This document shows positions 26,676 to 35,872 of a stretch of 64,000 nt of DNA, piece after piece. The stretch is from Sulfuricurvum sp. Lineage in GTDB: Bacteria > Campylobacterota > Campylobacteria > Campylobacterales > Sulfurimonadaceae. The position numbers and the translations under genes are program-made. The DNA is taken from the NCBI GenBank assembly GCA_030696775.1, contig JAUYRN010000027.1:62001-126000 (forward strand), in the 5' to 3' direction. How positions within the stretch are numbered: the stretch's first letter is position 1; each line of letters opens with the position of its first letter. The notes beneath the pieces are model-generated. The model was not told the origin of the DNA. It searched no databases and worked only from the letters and a program-made list of their open reading frames with translations.

Positions 26676-27612
26676 ATTTAAATAGCCCTCTTCCCTCAAA
26701 CTTGAGTTTTATAAAAAGTAGTATCTGAAGCAAGATAAGTGAGAGTAGAAGTTTAAGATACCAATCCCCATGAATTTTATCACTGATTATAGAGGCAATA
26801 TTATTGGTATAGGGATGAGCGATAAAGAGCAACATTGTATTTCCACCCCATATTGTCACGATCTTAGAAATATTTTTCGAATACTCTATTTTTTTTAAAA
26901 CTGCAATTAACGTATAAATTATTGAAACAGCCCAAAAAATATTGATCACAATATTACTATAATTTTTTGTCGCCATATCTAGTGTAGGCATACCCAAAAG
27001 AATCAAAATTCCAAGACCTATTAACGGCAAAATATACAAAATTTTACTTTCTTGATAGAACCGATAAAATACAAATCCGATAAAAACCCATAAAAGTGCA
27101 TTAAAAGCATTGTCAAGTGCAAAAGGTAAATCAATATAAAAACTAAGACTAAAAAAAGCGAGAACTATTAAAAAATTGTACGCTAAATTAGTACTCACCT
27201 TTTGTATAAAAGCCAATACTACTCGTGAGAAAAATAATGCAGGTAAGAACCAAAGAACAAATCCATAATGATGAATCAAAGAATTCATATCCATCCCTAG
27301 TAAAATCCCTTTTATTTCATCCAGATAATTTAACTGTTCTCTATGCAAAGCTATTCTTTTAAGATAATCCGCTCCAAGCCCAATAAATACAAAAATAAAA
27401 TAGGGGATCATCAATCGTTGAAAATCTTTAACTACAGATTCTTTAAAAGAAATATTTGTTTTGATAAAAAAGCCCGCAATAATAAAAAACAGTGGCATAT
27501 GCCATGAAAATATAAAACCGCTTAAAGGTGAGGCGATATGCCCTAAGATCACAGCTAAAATCCCTATTGTTTTTAGGGCATCAATCCACTCTATTTTTTG
27601 ATTATTAGCCAT
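26668..27612 (-). CDS. membrane acyltransferase (acyltransferase 3 family)
   Basis: This 314-residue polytopic protein has about ten TM helices and the N-terminal acyltransferase 3 motif: IEWIDALKTIGILAVILGH followed by FSWHMPLFFIIAGFF. Members O-acetylate (or otherwise acylate) surface sugars, moving acyl groups across the inner membrane. It likely decorates the polysaccharide. It overlaps both neighbours by 8 bases, firmly inside the operon. Confidence 0.87.
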   Translation of the reverse strand: MANNQKIEWIDALKTIGILAVILGHIASPLSGFIFSWHMPLFFIIAGFFIKTNISFKESVVKDFQRLMIPYFIFVFIGLGADYLKRIALHREQLNYLDEIKGILLGMDMNSLIHHYGFVLWFLPALFFSRVVLAFIQKVSTNLAYNFLIVLAFFSLSFYIDLPFALDNAFNALLWVFIGFVFYRFYQESKILYILPLIGLGILILLGMPTLDMATKNYSNIVINIFWAVSIIYTLIAVLKKIEYSKNISKIVTIWGGNTMLLFIAHPYTNNIASIISDKIHGDWYLKLLLSLILLQILLFIKLKFEGRGLFKYV

Positions 27613-28369
27613 GACGAATAATCTTTTTTACATAGTATTTAAATAACGTCCAATACTTAATGCTAGAAAGCACTAAAGGATTAGCAACGTGATTATCTCT
27701 TTTAATTTTGTCATACTCTTTAAATATTTCCAATGTTCTGCCATTTCCGAGACCATCAGCTCTCCATCGGGCAACCACTGCATCTTTCGTGACAACTTTC
27801 GGAAACTCATGATACGCACGAAGAAGATGTTCATAATCCATACAAAAAGTATTATGTATATCAAACAACCCATACTTTTCAAATAAACTTCTATGGGTAA
27901 AAAGTCCTTGATGAGGCAAGGACATTCTAAATAACAATGATTTCTTATCAAACTGTTTTATATATTCAGAAACATATAACGCCGTCCCTTCAGGAGATAT
28001 TCTTTGGATTCGCCCACAAACAAACATATCCTTAGATGGATCGACATCTTCCATCATTTTTGACAACGAATCTTTATCATAGAAACCATCGCCATCACCT
28101 TGGAAATTGATATATGTGCCTTTTGAAGCCATGATGCCCTTATTAAAAGCATCCGATATTCCTCTGTCTTTCTCACTTATCCAATAATCTATTTTATCTT
28201 CATACTTTTTGATAATATCTAGTGTTCCATCCGTTGAACCACCATCGATGATGATGTATTCGAAGTTATCATACGTTTGATTGATGATAGATTGAATTGT
28301 ATCTTCAAGATGTTTTTCACCATTAAAAACAGCAGTAATAATACTGATTAAAGGTTTTTCATTTTTCAT
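27605..28369 (-). CDS. family 2 glycosyltransferase
   Basis: This 254-residue GT-A enzyme has ITAVFNGEKHLEDTIQSI, IIIDGGSTDGTLDII, GISDAFNKGIMAS and FQGDGDGF as the DxD site. It resembles the GT2 of 23746-24504 in order of motifs, suggesting a common origin, but the proteins clearly differ. It probably adds one residue to the repeat unit. It lies 3 bases after the polymerase gene stop. Confidence 0.87.
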   Translation of the reverse strand: MKNEKPLISIITAVFNGEKHLEDTIQSIINQTYDNFEYIIIDGGSTDGTLDIIKKYEDKIDYWISEKDRGISDAFNKGIMASKGTYINFQGDGDGFYDKDSLSKMMEDVDPSKDMFVCGRIQRISPEGTALYVSEYIKQFDKKSLLFRMSLPHQGLFTHRSLFEKYGLFDIHNTFCMDYEHLLRAYHEFPKVVTKDAVVARWRADGLGNGRTLEIFKEYDKIKRDNHVANPLVLSSIKYWTLFKYYVKKIIRHG

Positions 28370-28372
28370 ATT

Positions 28373-29731
28373 TCATACTTTCTGATGGTTTTTATATGTA
28401 GATTCATTTAAAATCAAAGTAGATAAATTCGTCTTAAATAAAATAAATAAGAATATAAAATATAAAATTACATTTCCAGATAACGTAGGAACAAAGAGTC
28501 CTGAAAAAGAAATATAGATAAATAAGAAAACTAAAGATAGACTATAATATGAATAATTCGATTTATATTTGCTTAAAAAAATATGCTTAGTTATATAAAA
28601 CCCGTACAAAAAACTTAATAAAATACTGAATAATAATCCACCATCAAGGTAAATTGAATACATAACAGTTCCAAATGCATTGTAAAATAACGGTATTCCA
28701 TCTTCATTAAAACCCAAGTTTTTATAAGTATTTAAAGCTCTCCCTACTTCTTCAGGAATTGGATGAAAACTATTGTCAAAAAGATGATACCAAATACCAG
28801 TAAAATACGAGACTGCTCCAGTTGAAGCCATCCCGTAGGTTGTATGTGTATTTAAATACGATACTGGATCCATTAACTCATCATTAAAAATTGCGAAACC
28901 ACAGGTATGATAATTGATTACAAAAATATTAAATAAACTTTTAAAATCAATATTACCCTCTGTACGTGCGAATGTAATCAAGATAATGAGTAAAAGTATT
29001 GATAGTGCTTTTATTATGGATTTCGATCGCAAGATAGCTAAAATTTTAAAACTATTTTGATAAATTATTACAATGACATACAATATCAAAAACATAAAAA
29101 TTTGCCCTCTCCCCAAACTAATTAGGGAAGACATTAATAATCCTACAAAACTAATAATTAAAAGTTTACTTTCTAATTTAGATATATACGAACTAATCCC
29201 AACAAACATTGATACCATTACAATAGGCATAACAAACCATGAATAATAATACTGAAGCAATAGATTAGAAAATATTTTCGATGTTTCATCGCCACTTCCC
29301 ATTGCCATTGATCTGAATAATCCAATAGAATCTATAGTAAGTATTAAATACAAAGCTTTAAATAAAAAATAAAGCATAGAAGGAAAAATGATAAAATAGT
29401 TAATCTTAATCAGAAAATTTACAATATTATTAATTTTATAATCTCTTTTATCATTCCAATTTTCTGAAGAAAATCTAGCTATTGTTTTATTTTTAACGAA
29501 AATAAATGATACACTCCCTATCGTCACCGATATAAGTACTGTTAAAAAATACAAATATGTATTATCGGTTGGCGTATCTATTCCACCAAAAGAATATGTC
29601 GATATATATAGCCATAAAAACCACCATGTAATAACTAAAATTACGACATTACTATTTCCTTTCACTATAGTTTTAAGTAAAAGGACACTTGTTAACCATA
29701 CAAGCAATATCACGAAACTTATATCAATCAA
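28373..29731 (-). CDS. wzy: Wzy-type O-antigen / polysaccharide polymerase
   Basis: This 452-residue, very hydrophobic protein has about eleven TM helices and one large extracytoplasmic loop around residues 285-350 (TYGMASTGAVSYFTGIWYHL...). That is the topology of Wzy polymerases, which join lipid-linked repeat units in the periplasm. Sequence conservation in Wzy is poor, so the call rests on topology, length and position between glycosyltransferases with a wzx in the same operon. It is strongly A/T-rich. Confidence 0.75.
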   Translation of the reverse strand: MIDISFVILLVWLTSVLLLKTIVKGNSNVVILVITWWFLWLYISTYSFGGIDTPTDNTYLYFLTVLISVTIGSVSFIFVKNKTIARFSSENWNDKRDYKINNIVNFLIKINYFIIFPSMLYFLFKALYLILTIDSIGLFRSMAMGSGDETSKIFSNLLLQYYYSWFVMPIVMVSMFVGISSYISKLESKLLIISFVGLLMSSLISLGRGQIFMFLILYVIVIIYQNSFKILAILRSKSIIKALSILLLIILITFARTEGNIDFKSLFNIFVINYHTCGFAIFNDELMDPVSYLNTHTTYGMASTGAVSYFTGIWYHLFDNSFHPIPEEVGRALNTYKNLGFNEDGIPLFYNAFGTVMYSIYLDGGLLFSILLSFLYGFYITKHIFLSKYKSNYSYYSLSLVFLFIYISFSGLFVPTLSGNVILYFIFLFILFKTNLSTLILNESTYKNHQKV

Positions 29732-29782
29732 TAATAATCCTTATAATAATAGCGAGTCGAATTTATCATCAATATACTCTCA

Positions 29783-31042
29783 TCAAGCACAATTACAATC
29801 TTTCATCTCTGAATATATTTTTTGATATAACTGAATATATTTTTCGGCTACAACAAAACTATCAAACTCTCTCAAAACTTTTTCTCTAGCATTTTGGCAT
29901 AACTGATCATAGTTTGGAGCATTTAAAACCCATTCAATTCCACATGCTAAATCTTCACTCTCAAACGGTTTAGCTAAGTAGCCGTTTGCTTGATGTTCTA
30001 CCATATCACTATTTCCACCGATGTCAAATCCAACCACAGGCGTTCCGCATGCCAAGCTTTCCATAATTGCATTAGACAAATTCTCTTGTAAACTCGGCAC
30101 CACCATCACATCAACAGCACTGTAAAGAGTTACTAAACTCACATCATCGTGCAAACTTCCCAAATAGTGTGTTTTAAATCCAAAATTTTGAGAAACCTTG
30201 GGTTCACTGCTTCCAAAAATCACAAACTCTACGTTTTTATCCTCTAGCTTGCGTAATGCTTCACTTAGTTCTTCAAACCCTTTTCTTGGATCACTCGTCG
30301 CGCCCATTGCTCCAAAAAGTACTAGCTTTTTATCTTTTGGCAAGCGCCAAAGTTCTCTGGATTTGTCTTTATCAAATGGTTTGAAAACATTTGTATCTAT
30401 CGGATTTGGAAGATTAACTACATTAGTATCTCTAAAAAGTGAACTATTTTTCGCACATTCAGCCAACCATCTACTCAGTCCAACTATCGTCATGTTCGGT
30501 ATTATAGAAAATGTTTTTTGTTTGCGATACCAAATCTTTCTGCTCAAATCTTTCTCTTTATCACTTCCTAAAACTTTACAATTTCCACAGTTTTGCTCAT
30601 AGCCTCTACAATCTTCATCATAGTGGCATCCACCCGTAAATGCCCACATATCATGTAAGCTCCAAACGATTGGGGCTTTTATTCGAGCTATATCCTCTAT
30701 ACGCATCATCCCGTTACAAATCCAGTGTAAATGGACTACATCTGGATTAATTTCATTTATCTTATCAACTATACTAGAAAATGGAAGCCATGAAGTACTG
30801 AAAAGGGTTTTCGTTCGTTCTTTATAGGAGCGGATGGGAATTGAATCTAGAAAAGGACGTAATTTATTTAGCATCTTGTTAAACTTATCAGTTTCCGCTG
30901 TCACGGTATAGTCATCACTGCTTTTGCTTTGGACGAGCATTTGACTATCCACACCTTGTGCTAACAATGATTTATGAAGTCTATAAGCTGCTCTTGCTGC
31001 TCCACCCTCTATATCTAATGTGTTTACAATTAAGATCTTCAT
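29783..31042 (-). CDS. family 4 glycosyltransferase
   Basis: This 419-residue GT-B enzyme has NTLDIEGGAARAAYRLHKSL at the N-terminus, DVVHLHWICNG, WSLHDMWAFTGGCHY, a small Cys set (CRGYEQNCGNC) and a C-terminal SLQENLSNAIMESLACGTPV. It resembles the WcaC/colanic-acid-type GT4 group. ATG 31042 overlaps the preceding stop (ATGA) and is chosen over the upstream in-frame start at 31060. The base composition is less A/T-rich than in adjacent genes. Confidence 0.87.
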   Translation of the reverse strand: MKILIVNTLDIEGGAARAAYRLHKSLLAQGVDSQMLVQSKSSDDYTVTAETDKFNKMLNKLRPFLDSIPIRSYKERTKTLFSTSWLPFSSIVDKINEINPDVVHLHWICNGMMRIEDIARIKAPIVWSLHDMWAFTGGCHYDEDCRGYEQNCGNCKVLGSDKEKDLSRKIWYRKQKTFSIIPNMTIVGLSRWLAECAKNSSLFRDTNVVNLPNPIDTNVFKPFDKDKSRELWRLPKDKKLVLFGAMGATSDPRKGFEELSEALRKLEDKNVEFVIFGSSEPKVSQNFGFKTHYLGSLHDDVSLVTLYSAVDVMVVPSLQENLSNAIMESLACGTPVVGFDIGGNSDMVEHQANGYLAKPFESEDLACGIEWVLNAPNYDQLCQNAREKVLREFDSFVVAEKYIQLYQKIYSEMKDCNCA

Positions 31043-31992
31043 GAGAATTGTTTTTTCCATTGATTTATATTTTCTTCATTAATATTAATTTCTATTAAAA
31101 AATCATCTTTCAACATCTCTTCTAATTTATCAATATCTTTTCGAGCTAAGACTTTGAGGTTAAAATCTTTTGATTTTTCCTCAGCACGGTTGTCGATACC
31201 TAAAATGATAGTTCTTCTTGATTTTTGCAAAGCTCTTATTCCTGCATGAAGTCTTGTACCAATAAAATCTAAATCTATTGAAGCATCATCTAAAAGTTCA
31301 TCATAAGAAAAAAGATTCCCACCAATTATTTCTATATTATTAATATTTTTTAGAGTTTTTATATATTCTAAATCACCACTTCCTTGTGGCCAAAAATAAA
31401 TTCTTTTATAATTTTGAATAAGTATATTAATCAACTTTTGATCGTTTAATACGTCTTTATTATAATCTGTCAAAGTGAAAACAACATTATTAGATTTACT
31501 TTTAGGGATATTGGTACAATGTTCCCTATTGAGTTTCCACATTGTCATGCAACCTGTATTAATTACATTATTTATACCAATACTCTTTAGCATCATTTCT
31601 GTATGAGAATCTCGCACAGAATGTAAAATGTTTTTATTTAGCACTTTTTTTAGGAGATATTTTGTATAAAAATTCGGTTTCTTTTGATACTGCCACCAGC
31701 CCACACCCATTAAAATGATATTTTTAAAAAATAGAGAATCAATTAAGTTTATTTTCCATTGATTGTAGCTATTCATATTAGAAGACAGTAGATTTGTTCC
31801 TCCAATGAATGAATAATCTGATATTTTGTTGAGTCTATAAGTAGCTCTTGAAACTTTGTCGTGAGTTAAGGAATAAAAAAGCATATCATTTTTAAACAAC
31901 TCTTTTAATTCTCTATTCACTGAGTCCATGATAATAAAATCACCTATATTTTCCGATGCTATAGATGTATCAAATATCGTTATTTTTTTCAT
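31039..31992 (-). CDS. polysaccharide pyruvyl transferase family protein
   Basis: This 317-residue protein has the family layout: N-terminal SIASENIGDFIIMDSV, a DYSFIGGTNLL strand, GVGWWQYQ, HSVRDSHTEMML, VVFTLTDYNKD and FIGTRLHAGIRALQ near the C-terminus. Such proteins transfer pyruvate ketals (or related groups) to sugars of exopolysaccharides, using PEP. Some members have diverged functions, so activity is not certain. The gene overlaps both neighbours by 4 bases. Confidence 0.8.
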   Translation of the reverse strand: MKKITIFDTSIASENIGDFIIMDSVNRELKELFKNDMLFYSLTHDKVSRATYRLNKISDYSFIGGTNLLSSNMNSYNQWKINLIDSLFFKNIILMGVGWWQYQKKPNFYTKYLLKKVLNKNILHSVRDSHTEMMLKSIGINNVINTGCMTMWKLNREHCTNIPKSKSNNVVFTLTDYNKDVLNDQKLINILIQNYKRIYFWPQGSGDLEYIKTLKNINNIEIIGGNLFSYDELLDDASIDLDFIGTRLHAGIRALQKSRRTIILGIDNRAEEKSKDFNLKVLARKDIDKLEEMLKDDFLIEININEENINQWKKQFS

Positions 31993-32876
31993 TTAAATAC
32001 CTTATTAATAATTCTTTTGAATATATTACTTTTTTTTATTACATATTTATAATATATTTCATCAATAAATTTAGTATATTCTACATTGTTGCTAAACTTT
32101 ATTTTTGTACTATTTAATTCTACATTTTGAAATCTATCATTCACTCCACAATGTACTCCGCTTCCATCATGACCGATATTATTCACAAGTGATTTTATGG
32201 GTTTGATAGTCAATAAATCATTTTTTATAAGATGAAATACCATTTTATAATCACCTGCATCAAGTTTTCCTTCTTGTATAAGTTTTAGTCCATTAATTAG
32301 GTTAGGATGTATTTTTTTTATTTTTTTAAATAAATCTTTATTAGCCATCATTTCATTATATTGATCATTGTAGCTCACAATATCAAGAAAACCTCTATCT
32401 GCCCATGTAGCAAAGCCCCATGCATTAAAATATGTACTTAAATAATAATCATGTTTATAGCTGTTTGGAAAAATTGTAGGTACGTTGTATCCGCTTATAG
32501 CCATAATTTTTTTATTCTCATTGTAAAAATCCAACCCATCATTCATATAGTTTAGAAAAGCAGAGGAGACGACATTATCATCTTCTAAAAAAATACACCT
32601 TCCATGTTCATCAAGCATTTGCTTTATACCTAACTTGTAATTCGCGTATAAATCATTTTTTTCGCGTTCTATGATATGTACATTTTTAAAACCATCTATT
32701 GTATGTATATAATCTCTTACTATCCTGACTTTATCCTCATCACCCATTCTTGGAGCATCTAAAAATATATATAATTCACTTTCTTTCGCCAAATCATTTG
32801 ATTTAAGAGAGTCAACTGTTTGTGTTAAATGATCAATCCTAGAATAAGTTACTATCCCAATTGGAGCTAAACTCAT
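31989..32876 (-). CDS. glycosyltransferase, GT-A fold (GT2/GNT-I-like)
   Basis: This 295-residue protein has APIGIVTYSRIDHLTQTVDSL at its start, then LYIFLDAPRMGDEDKV and FLEDDNVVSSAFLNYM, where EDD is the likely metal site. GYNVPTIFP and NAWGFATWADRG follow, seen in methyltransferase-associated and GNT-I-like sugar transferases. The start is at ATG 32876, which overlaps the wzx stop (ATGA); the frame continues upstream inside wzx. The sugar specificity is unknown. Confidence 0.75.
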   Translation of the reverse strand: MSLAPIGIVTYSRIDHLTQTVDSLKSNDLAKESELYIFLDAPRMGDEDKVRIVRDYIHTIDGFKNVHIIEREKNDLYANYKLGIKQMLDEHGRCIFLEDDNVVSSAFLNYMNDGLDFYNENKKIMAISGYNVPTIFPNSYKHDYYLSTYFNAWGFATWADRGFLDIVSYNDQYNEMMANKDLFKKIKKIHPNLINGLKLIQEGKLDAGDYKMVFHLIKNDLLTIKPIKSLVNNIGHDGSGVHCGVNDRFQNVELNSTKIKFSNNVEYTKFIDEIYYKYVIKKSNIFKRIINKVFK

Positions 32877-34153
32877 TTTTTTCCTTTTAATAAATATAAT
32901 GGAATTATTGACGTTATCGACATAACGGTAAACCCTCTTATTGGTCTGAAAAATAGTGGTATTACCCAAATTCCTAAGCCTTGTGTAATCAATGTTGCTA
33001 CTGCTGCTCCTGTTATCCCATACTCAGGTATTAAAAAATAATTAGCCACTATGTTTAACATAACACCTATCCCTGTTCCTATCAATCTATATATTTGTAG
33101 ATTTTCTGAGATTACCCAAAAACTTGTAGCTAAACCTATAGAAACAAATATCCCCGCCCATATACTTAAGGACAATGCCATAAATGCATCTTTGTAAACT
33201 TCACCAAAAAGCAAGATGATGATAGTTTCTCCAAAAAAGGTAGCTATCAAGCCAACAATAAAACTCATCCAGAACATTCCCGTATTAACTTGCTTAAGTC
33301 TATAAATGTATAGCTCATAGTTAGAGTCTTTTAGCTTTACAAAATATGGCATTAATGTTCCAACTATAATCGTTGGGATAAAATACCAAGCTTCTGAGAG
33401 TCTAACCGCTACTGAATACAAACCTACACTTTGCATATCTAAAAAGCTTTCTATCATTATTTGATCTATTTTCATATAAATCGTTATAAAAAAAGTAGAT
33501 AACATCAGTGGCCAGCTATCTTTTAAAAGTGCTTTCATTACAGTATGGTTAGCTTTCCACGTCATGATAGAAAAACCTAATTTTAAATAAATCAAAATCA
33601 TAAATACGGATGAGAGAAAAATCTCTAAGAGTGAAATAATAGCGAAATATATGACATCAAATTCATTAAGAATTAGATAAATTTTGAGTAAACTAGATAC
33701 TAAAAAAGCACTATTTTTGGCTATCACTATATATTTGGATAAAACTTTTGCTTGAAATGAATACTCTATTGTGTCGAATGATTGGAAAATGTACCCCACC
33801 AATAATAATATCACCATCATTTGAAGCAAAACATCATCTGTTTTCATAGTGAATATAAGAATACTACCTAACAAAAAAGCTAAAATCCCACCATACAGTT
33901 TTAAGTAAAAGGTCGCACCCATTACTGAATCATTTATATTTTCATCTTTCGCAATCTCTCTGACAACAATTGAGTTTAATCCAAGCGTGGATAAAAAAGA
34001 GAAAAAAGCAATAAATGCCATGGCATAACTCAGTATCCCAAAGTTTTCAGGTCCTAAATACCGAGCAATCCAAATACCAATAAATAAACCACCAAAAATT
34101 CTTATTATTTTGTCTAAAAATAGCCAATTAAAATTATAAATATATCTTTTCAT
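32873..34153 (-). CDS. wzx: Wzx-type flippase (MOP superfamily)
   Basis: This 426-residue protein has about twelve TM helices. The N-terminal RIFGGLFIGIWIARYLGPENFGILSYAMAF stretch and the repeated Gly/Tyr-rich helices are typical of the PST/MATE-like Wzx transporters. They flip undecaprenyl-linked repeat units across the inner membrane. The start ATG overlaps the stop of a 14-residue mini-ORF (34150-34194). It is the only flippase in the locus. Confidence 0.88.
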   Translation of the reverse strand: MKRYIYNFNWLFLDKIIRIFGGLFIGIWIARYLGPENFGILSYAMAFIAFFSFLSTLGLNSIVVREIAKDENINDSVMGATFYLKLYGGILAFLLGSILIFTMKTDDVLLQMMVILLLVGYIFQSFDTIEYSFQAKVLSKYIVIAKNSAFLVSSLLKIYLILNEFDVIYFAIISLLEIFLSSVFMILIYLKLGFSIMTWKANHTVMKALLKDSWPLMLSTFFITIYMKIDQIMIESFLDMQSVGLYSVAVRLSEAWYFIPTIIVGTLMPYFVKLKDSNYELYIYRLKQVNTGMFWMSFIVGLIATFFGETIIILLFGEVYKDAFMALSLSIWAGIFVSIGLATSFWVISENLQIYRLIGTGIGVMLNIVANYFLIPEYGITGAAVATLITQGLGIWVIPLFFRPIRGFTVMSITSIIPLYLLKGKK

Positions 34154-34194
34154 TTTCCAAAAAATCTATTTATTTGATCGATAAAATTTTTCAT
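34150..34194 (-). CDS. 14-codon mini-ORF coupling the acetyltransferase and wzx genes
   Basis: The peptide is MKNFIDQINRFFGK. Its ATG overlaps the acetyltransferase stop (ATGA, 34191-34194) and its TGA overlaps the wzx ATG (ATGA, 34150-34153). It is either a leader that passes ribosomes into wzx or the first codons of a deleted gene. The similar arrangement at 35812-35871 supports the latter. Confidence 0.35.
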   Translation of the reverse strand: MKNFIDQINRFFGK

Positions 34195-34742
34195 CGAAAT
34201 AAATTTCCAACTCTGTCATTTTCTGACATAGATAAAAACTTCTCATAATTTTTCAACACTTCTTCTTTATTTCGTTCGCCAACTCTTTTATTACCGATAT
34301 AAATTCCCCACGGTTCTAAAGATTTAGTTACAATCGAGTTTGCACCGATTGTTGTACCCTCACCTATATTAACTTCTGGTAAAACAACACTATTAGCACC
34401 CACTATGCAAAAATTTCCAATCGTTATCGGGGCACTTTTGATATTTCTGTATTCATTAGAAATGGTTGAGTTACCAAATCCCCACTCTTTGAAATCATCC
34501 GTTGCTGTTAAAATTCTGCACCCTTGAGAAATAGCAGCATAATTACCTATAGTAAGCTTATTTCCTCCAGTGATGGATGTAAAGTTTGCAATATGCACAT
34601 GATTACCAATGGTTATTTTTTCTTTTGCATAAATCAGGACGAAATCATCGATAATAATATATTTCCCAAAATCAATATTTTCAACACCAATAATTTTGGT
34701 AAATTCAAATGTTTTAACATCGAGAATTTTGTATTTGTCCAT
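34191..34742 (-). CDS. left-handed beta-helix acetyltransferase
   Basis: This 183-residue hexapeptide-repeat protein has the repeated I-G-x-x coils: KITIGNHVHIANFTSITGG, KLTIGNYAAISQGCRIL, PITIGNFCIVGANSVVLPE, VNIGEGTTIGANSIVTKSL and PWGIYIGNKRVGER. It likely acetylates an amino or hydroxyl group on a nucleotide sugar. Directly following the DegT aminotransferase gene with a 1-base overlap, it forms a VioA/VioB- or PerA/PerB-like pair that makes an N-acetylated 4-amino-6-deoxy sugar (inference). Confidence 0.85.
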   Translation of the reverse strand: MDKYKILDVKTFEFTKIIGVENIDFGKYIIIDDFVLIYAKEKITIGNHVHIANFTSITGGNKLTIGNYAAISQGCRILTATDDFKEWGFGNSTISNEYRNIKSAPITIGNFCIVGANSVVLPEVNIGEGTTIGANSIVTKSLEPWGIYIGNKRVGERNKEEVLKNYEKFLSMSENDRVGNLFR

Positions 34743-35815
34743 TAGAGATTTTCCTTCACAATCTTTATAATAAGCTTCAAATCGTTCTCATCTAAATCAG
34801 CATATATTGGCAAACACAAAATTTTACTGGCGATATCTCTTGAATTAGCGCAATATTGCTTCGGCTCGATGTAGCTTAATGTATCGAGTGAAGGGTAAAA
34901 GTAACGTCTCGGAAATATTTGCTGTTCATTGAGTGCTTTTTGGACTTCCTGCAATTGTTCCTCATCTTTTAAAACTACTGGAAAATAACTGTAATTTTGA
35001 GCAGCATTAAGATTTTGCTCTTGAAATTGGACTAATCCATCTAATTGCGTTTGATAGGCTTCCAATACTACTTTTCTACTTTGCTTAATTTGTTCCATAT
35101 CATCCAGTACACAAAGCCCCATCGCCGCTTCAAACTCGTTCATTTTAGCATTGGTGCCGAGTTCCGGAATCGATTCGGCATTTTCAATACCAAAGTTAAT
35201 CAAGTAGCGTGCTTTTTGAACGAGTTCGTCGTCGTTGATAATAAGTGCGCCGCCTTCAATCGTATGAAAAAGCTTCGTCGCATGAAAACTAAGTGTAGAA
35301 ATATCACCATAGTTCAGTAGACTTTGATCTTTATAGCGTACATCAAAAGCATGCGCGGCATCATAGACCACCTTTAAATCATGTTTAGTTGCAATTTGTT
35401 CGATTTTTTCAACTTCACAAGCGTTTCCAAAAACATGAACACCTAAAATAGCTGATGTATTCGGGGTAATTGCGTCTTCTATTTTATTAGCGTCAATATT
35501 AAGCGTATTCGGATCAATGTCAGCAAAAATAGGAAGTAATCCATTGGTAACGAGAGAGCTAGTCGTTGCAACAAAGCTAAAAGGGGTCGTAATAACAAAT
35601 CCTTTTAGTCCCAAAGTACGATAAGCAATTTCAAGAGCAACTGTGCCATTCGAAACCAAAACAATATTTTTCACACCAAGATACTCGGCCAATCTTTTCT
35701 CAAGTCTCTGTACAAGCGGACCATTATTCGTCACCCAGCCATTTGCATAGATTTCATCTATATACTGTTTGTACTTTTCTTTGTTTGGAAGGTAAGTTTT
35801 GGTTACGTTTATCAT
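34742..35815 (-). CDS. DegT/DnrJ/EryC1 sugar aminotransferase (VioA/PerA-like)
   Basis: This 357-residue PLP enzyme has GWVTNNGPLVQRLE, SNGTVALEIAY, YDAAHAFDV with D152, and SFHATKLFHTIEGG with the PLP lysine at 181. The N-terminus resembles VioA-type dTDP-4-keto-6-deoxyglucose transaminases. No rmlA/rmlB is in the window, whereas Gmd produces GDP-4-keto-6-deoxymannose, so GDP-perosamine synthesis is a real alternative. Its ATG overlaps the stop of a relic of a sugar dehydrogenase gene. Confidence 0.87.
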   Translation of the reverse strand: MINVTKTYLPNKEKYKQYIDEIYANGWVTNNGPLVQRLEKRLAEYLGVKNIVLVSNGTVALEIAYRTLGLKGFVITTPFSFVATTSSLVTNGLLPIFADIDPNTLNIDANKIEDAITPNTSAILGVHVFGNACEVEKIEQIATKHDLKVVYDAAHAFDVRYKDQSLLNYGDISTLSFHATKLFHTIEGGALIINDDELVQKARYLINFGIENAESIPELGTNAKMNEFEAAMGLCVLDDMEQIKQSRKVVLEAYQTQLDGLVQFQEQNLNAAQNYSYFPVVLKDEEQLQEVQKALNEQQIFPRRYFYPSLDTLSYIEPKQYCANSRDIASKILCLPIYADLDENDLKLIIKIVKENL

Positions 35816-35871
35816 CTGTTTATCCTCTTGGAAAGTCCTACGTATCCTGTTCCTGCTATGGCGATTTTCAT
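35812..35871 (-). pseudogene. 5' relic of a UDP-glucose/GDP-mannose dehydrogenase gene
   Basis: The 19-residue frame MKIAIAGTGYVGLSKRINR begins exactly like Ugd-type nucleotide-sugar dehydrogenases (KIAIAGTGYVGLS is their NAD site), then breaks off. Its TGA overlaps the ATG of the aminotransferase gene. It starts just after the stop of the ORF6N gene. The rest of the gene has evidently been deleted, leaving the start region as a translational lead-in. Confidence 0.7.
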
Positions 35872-35872
35872 T

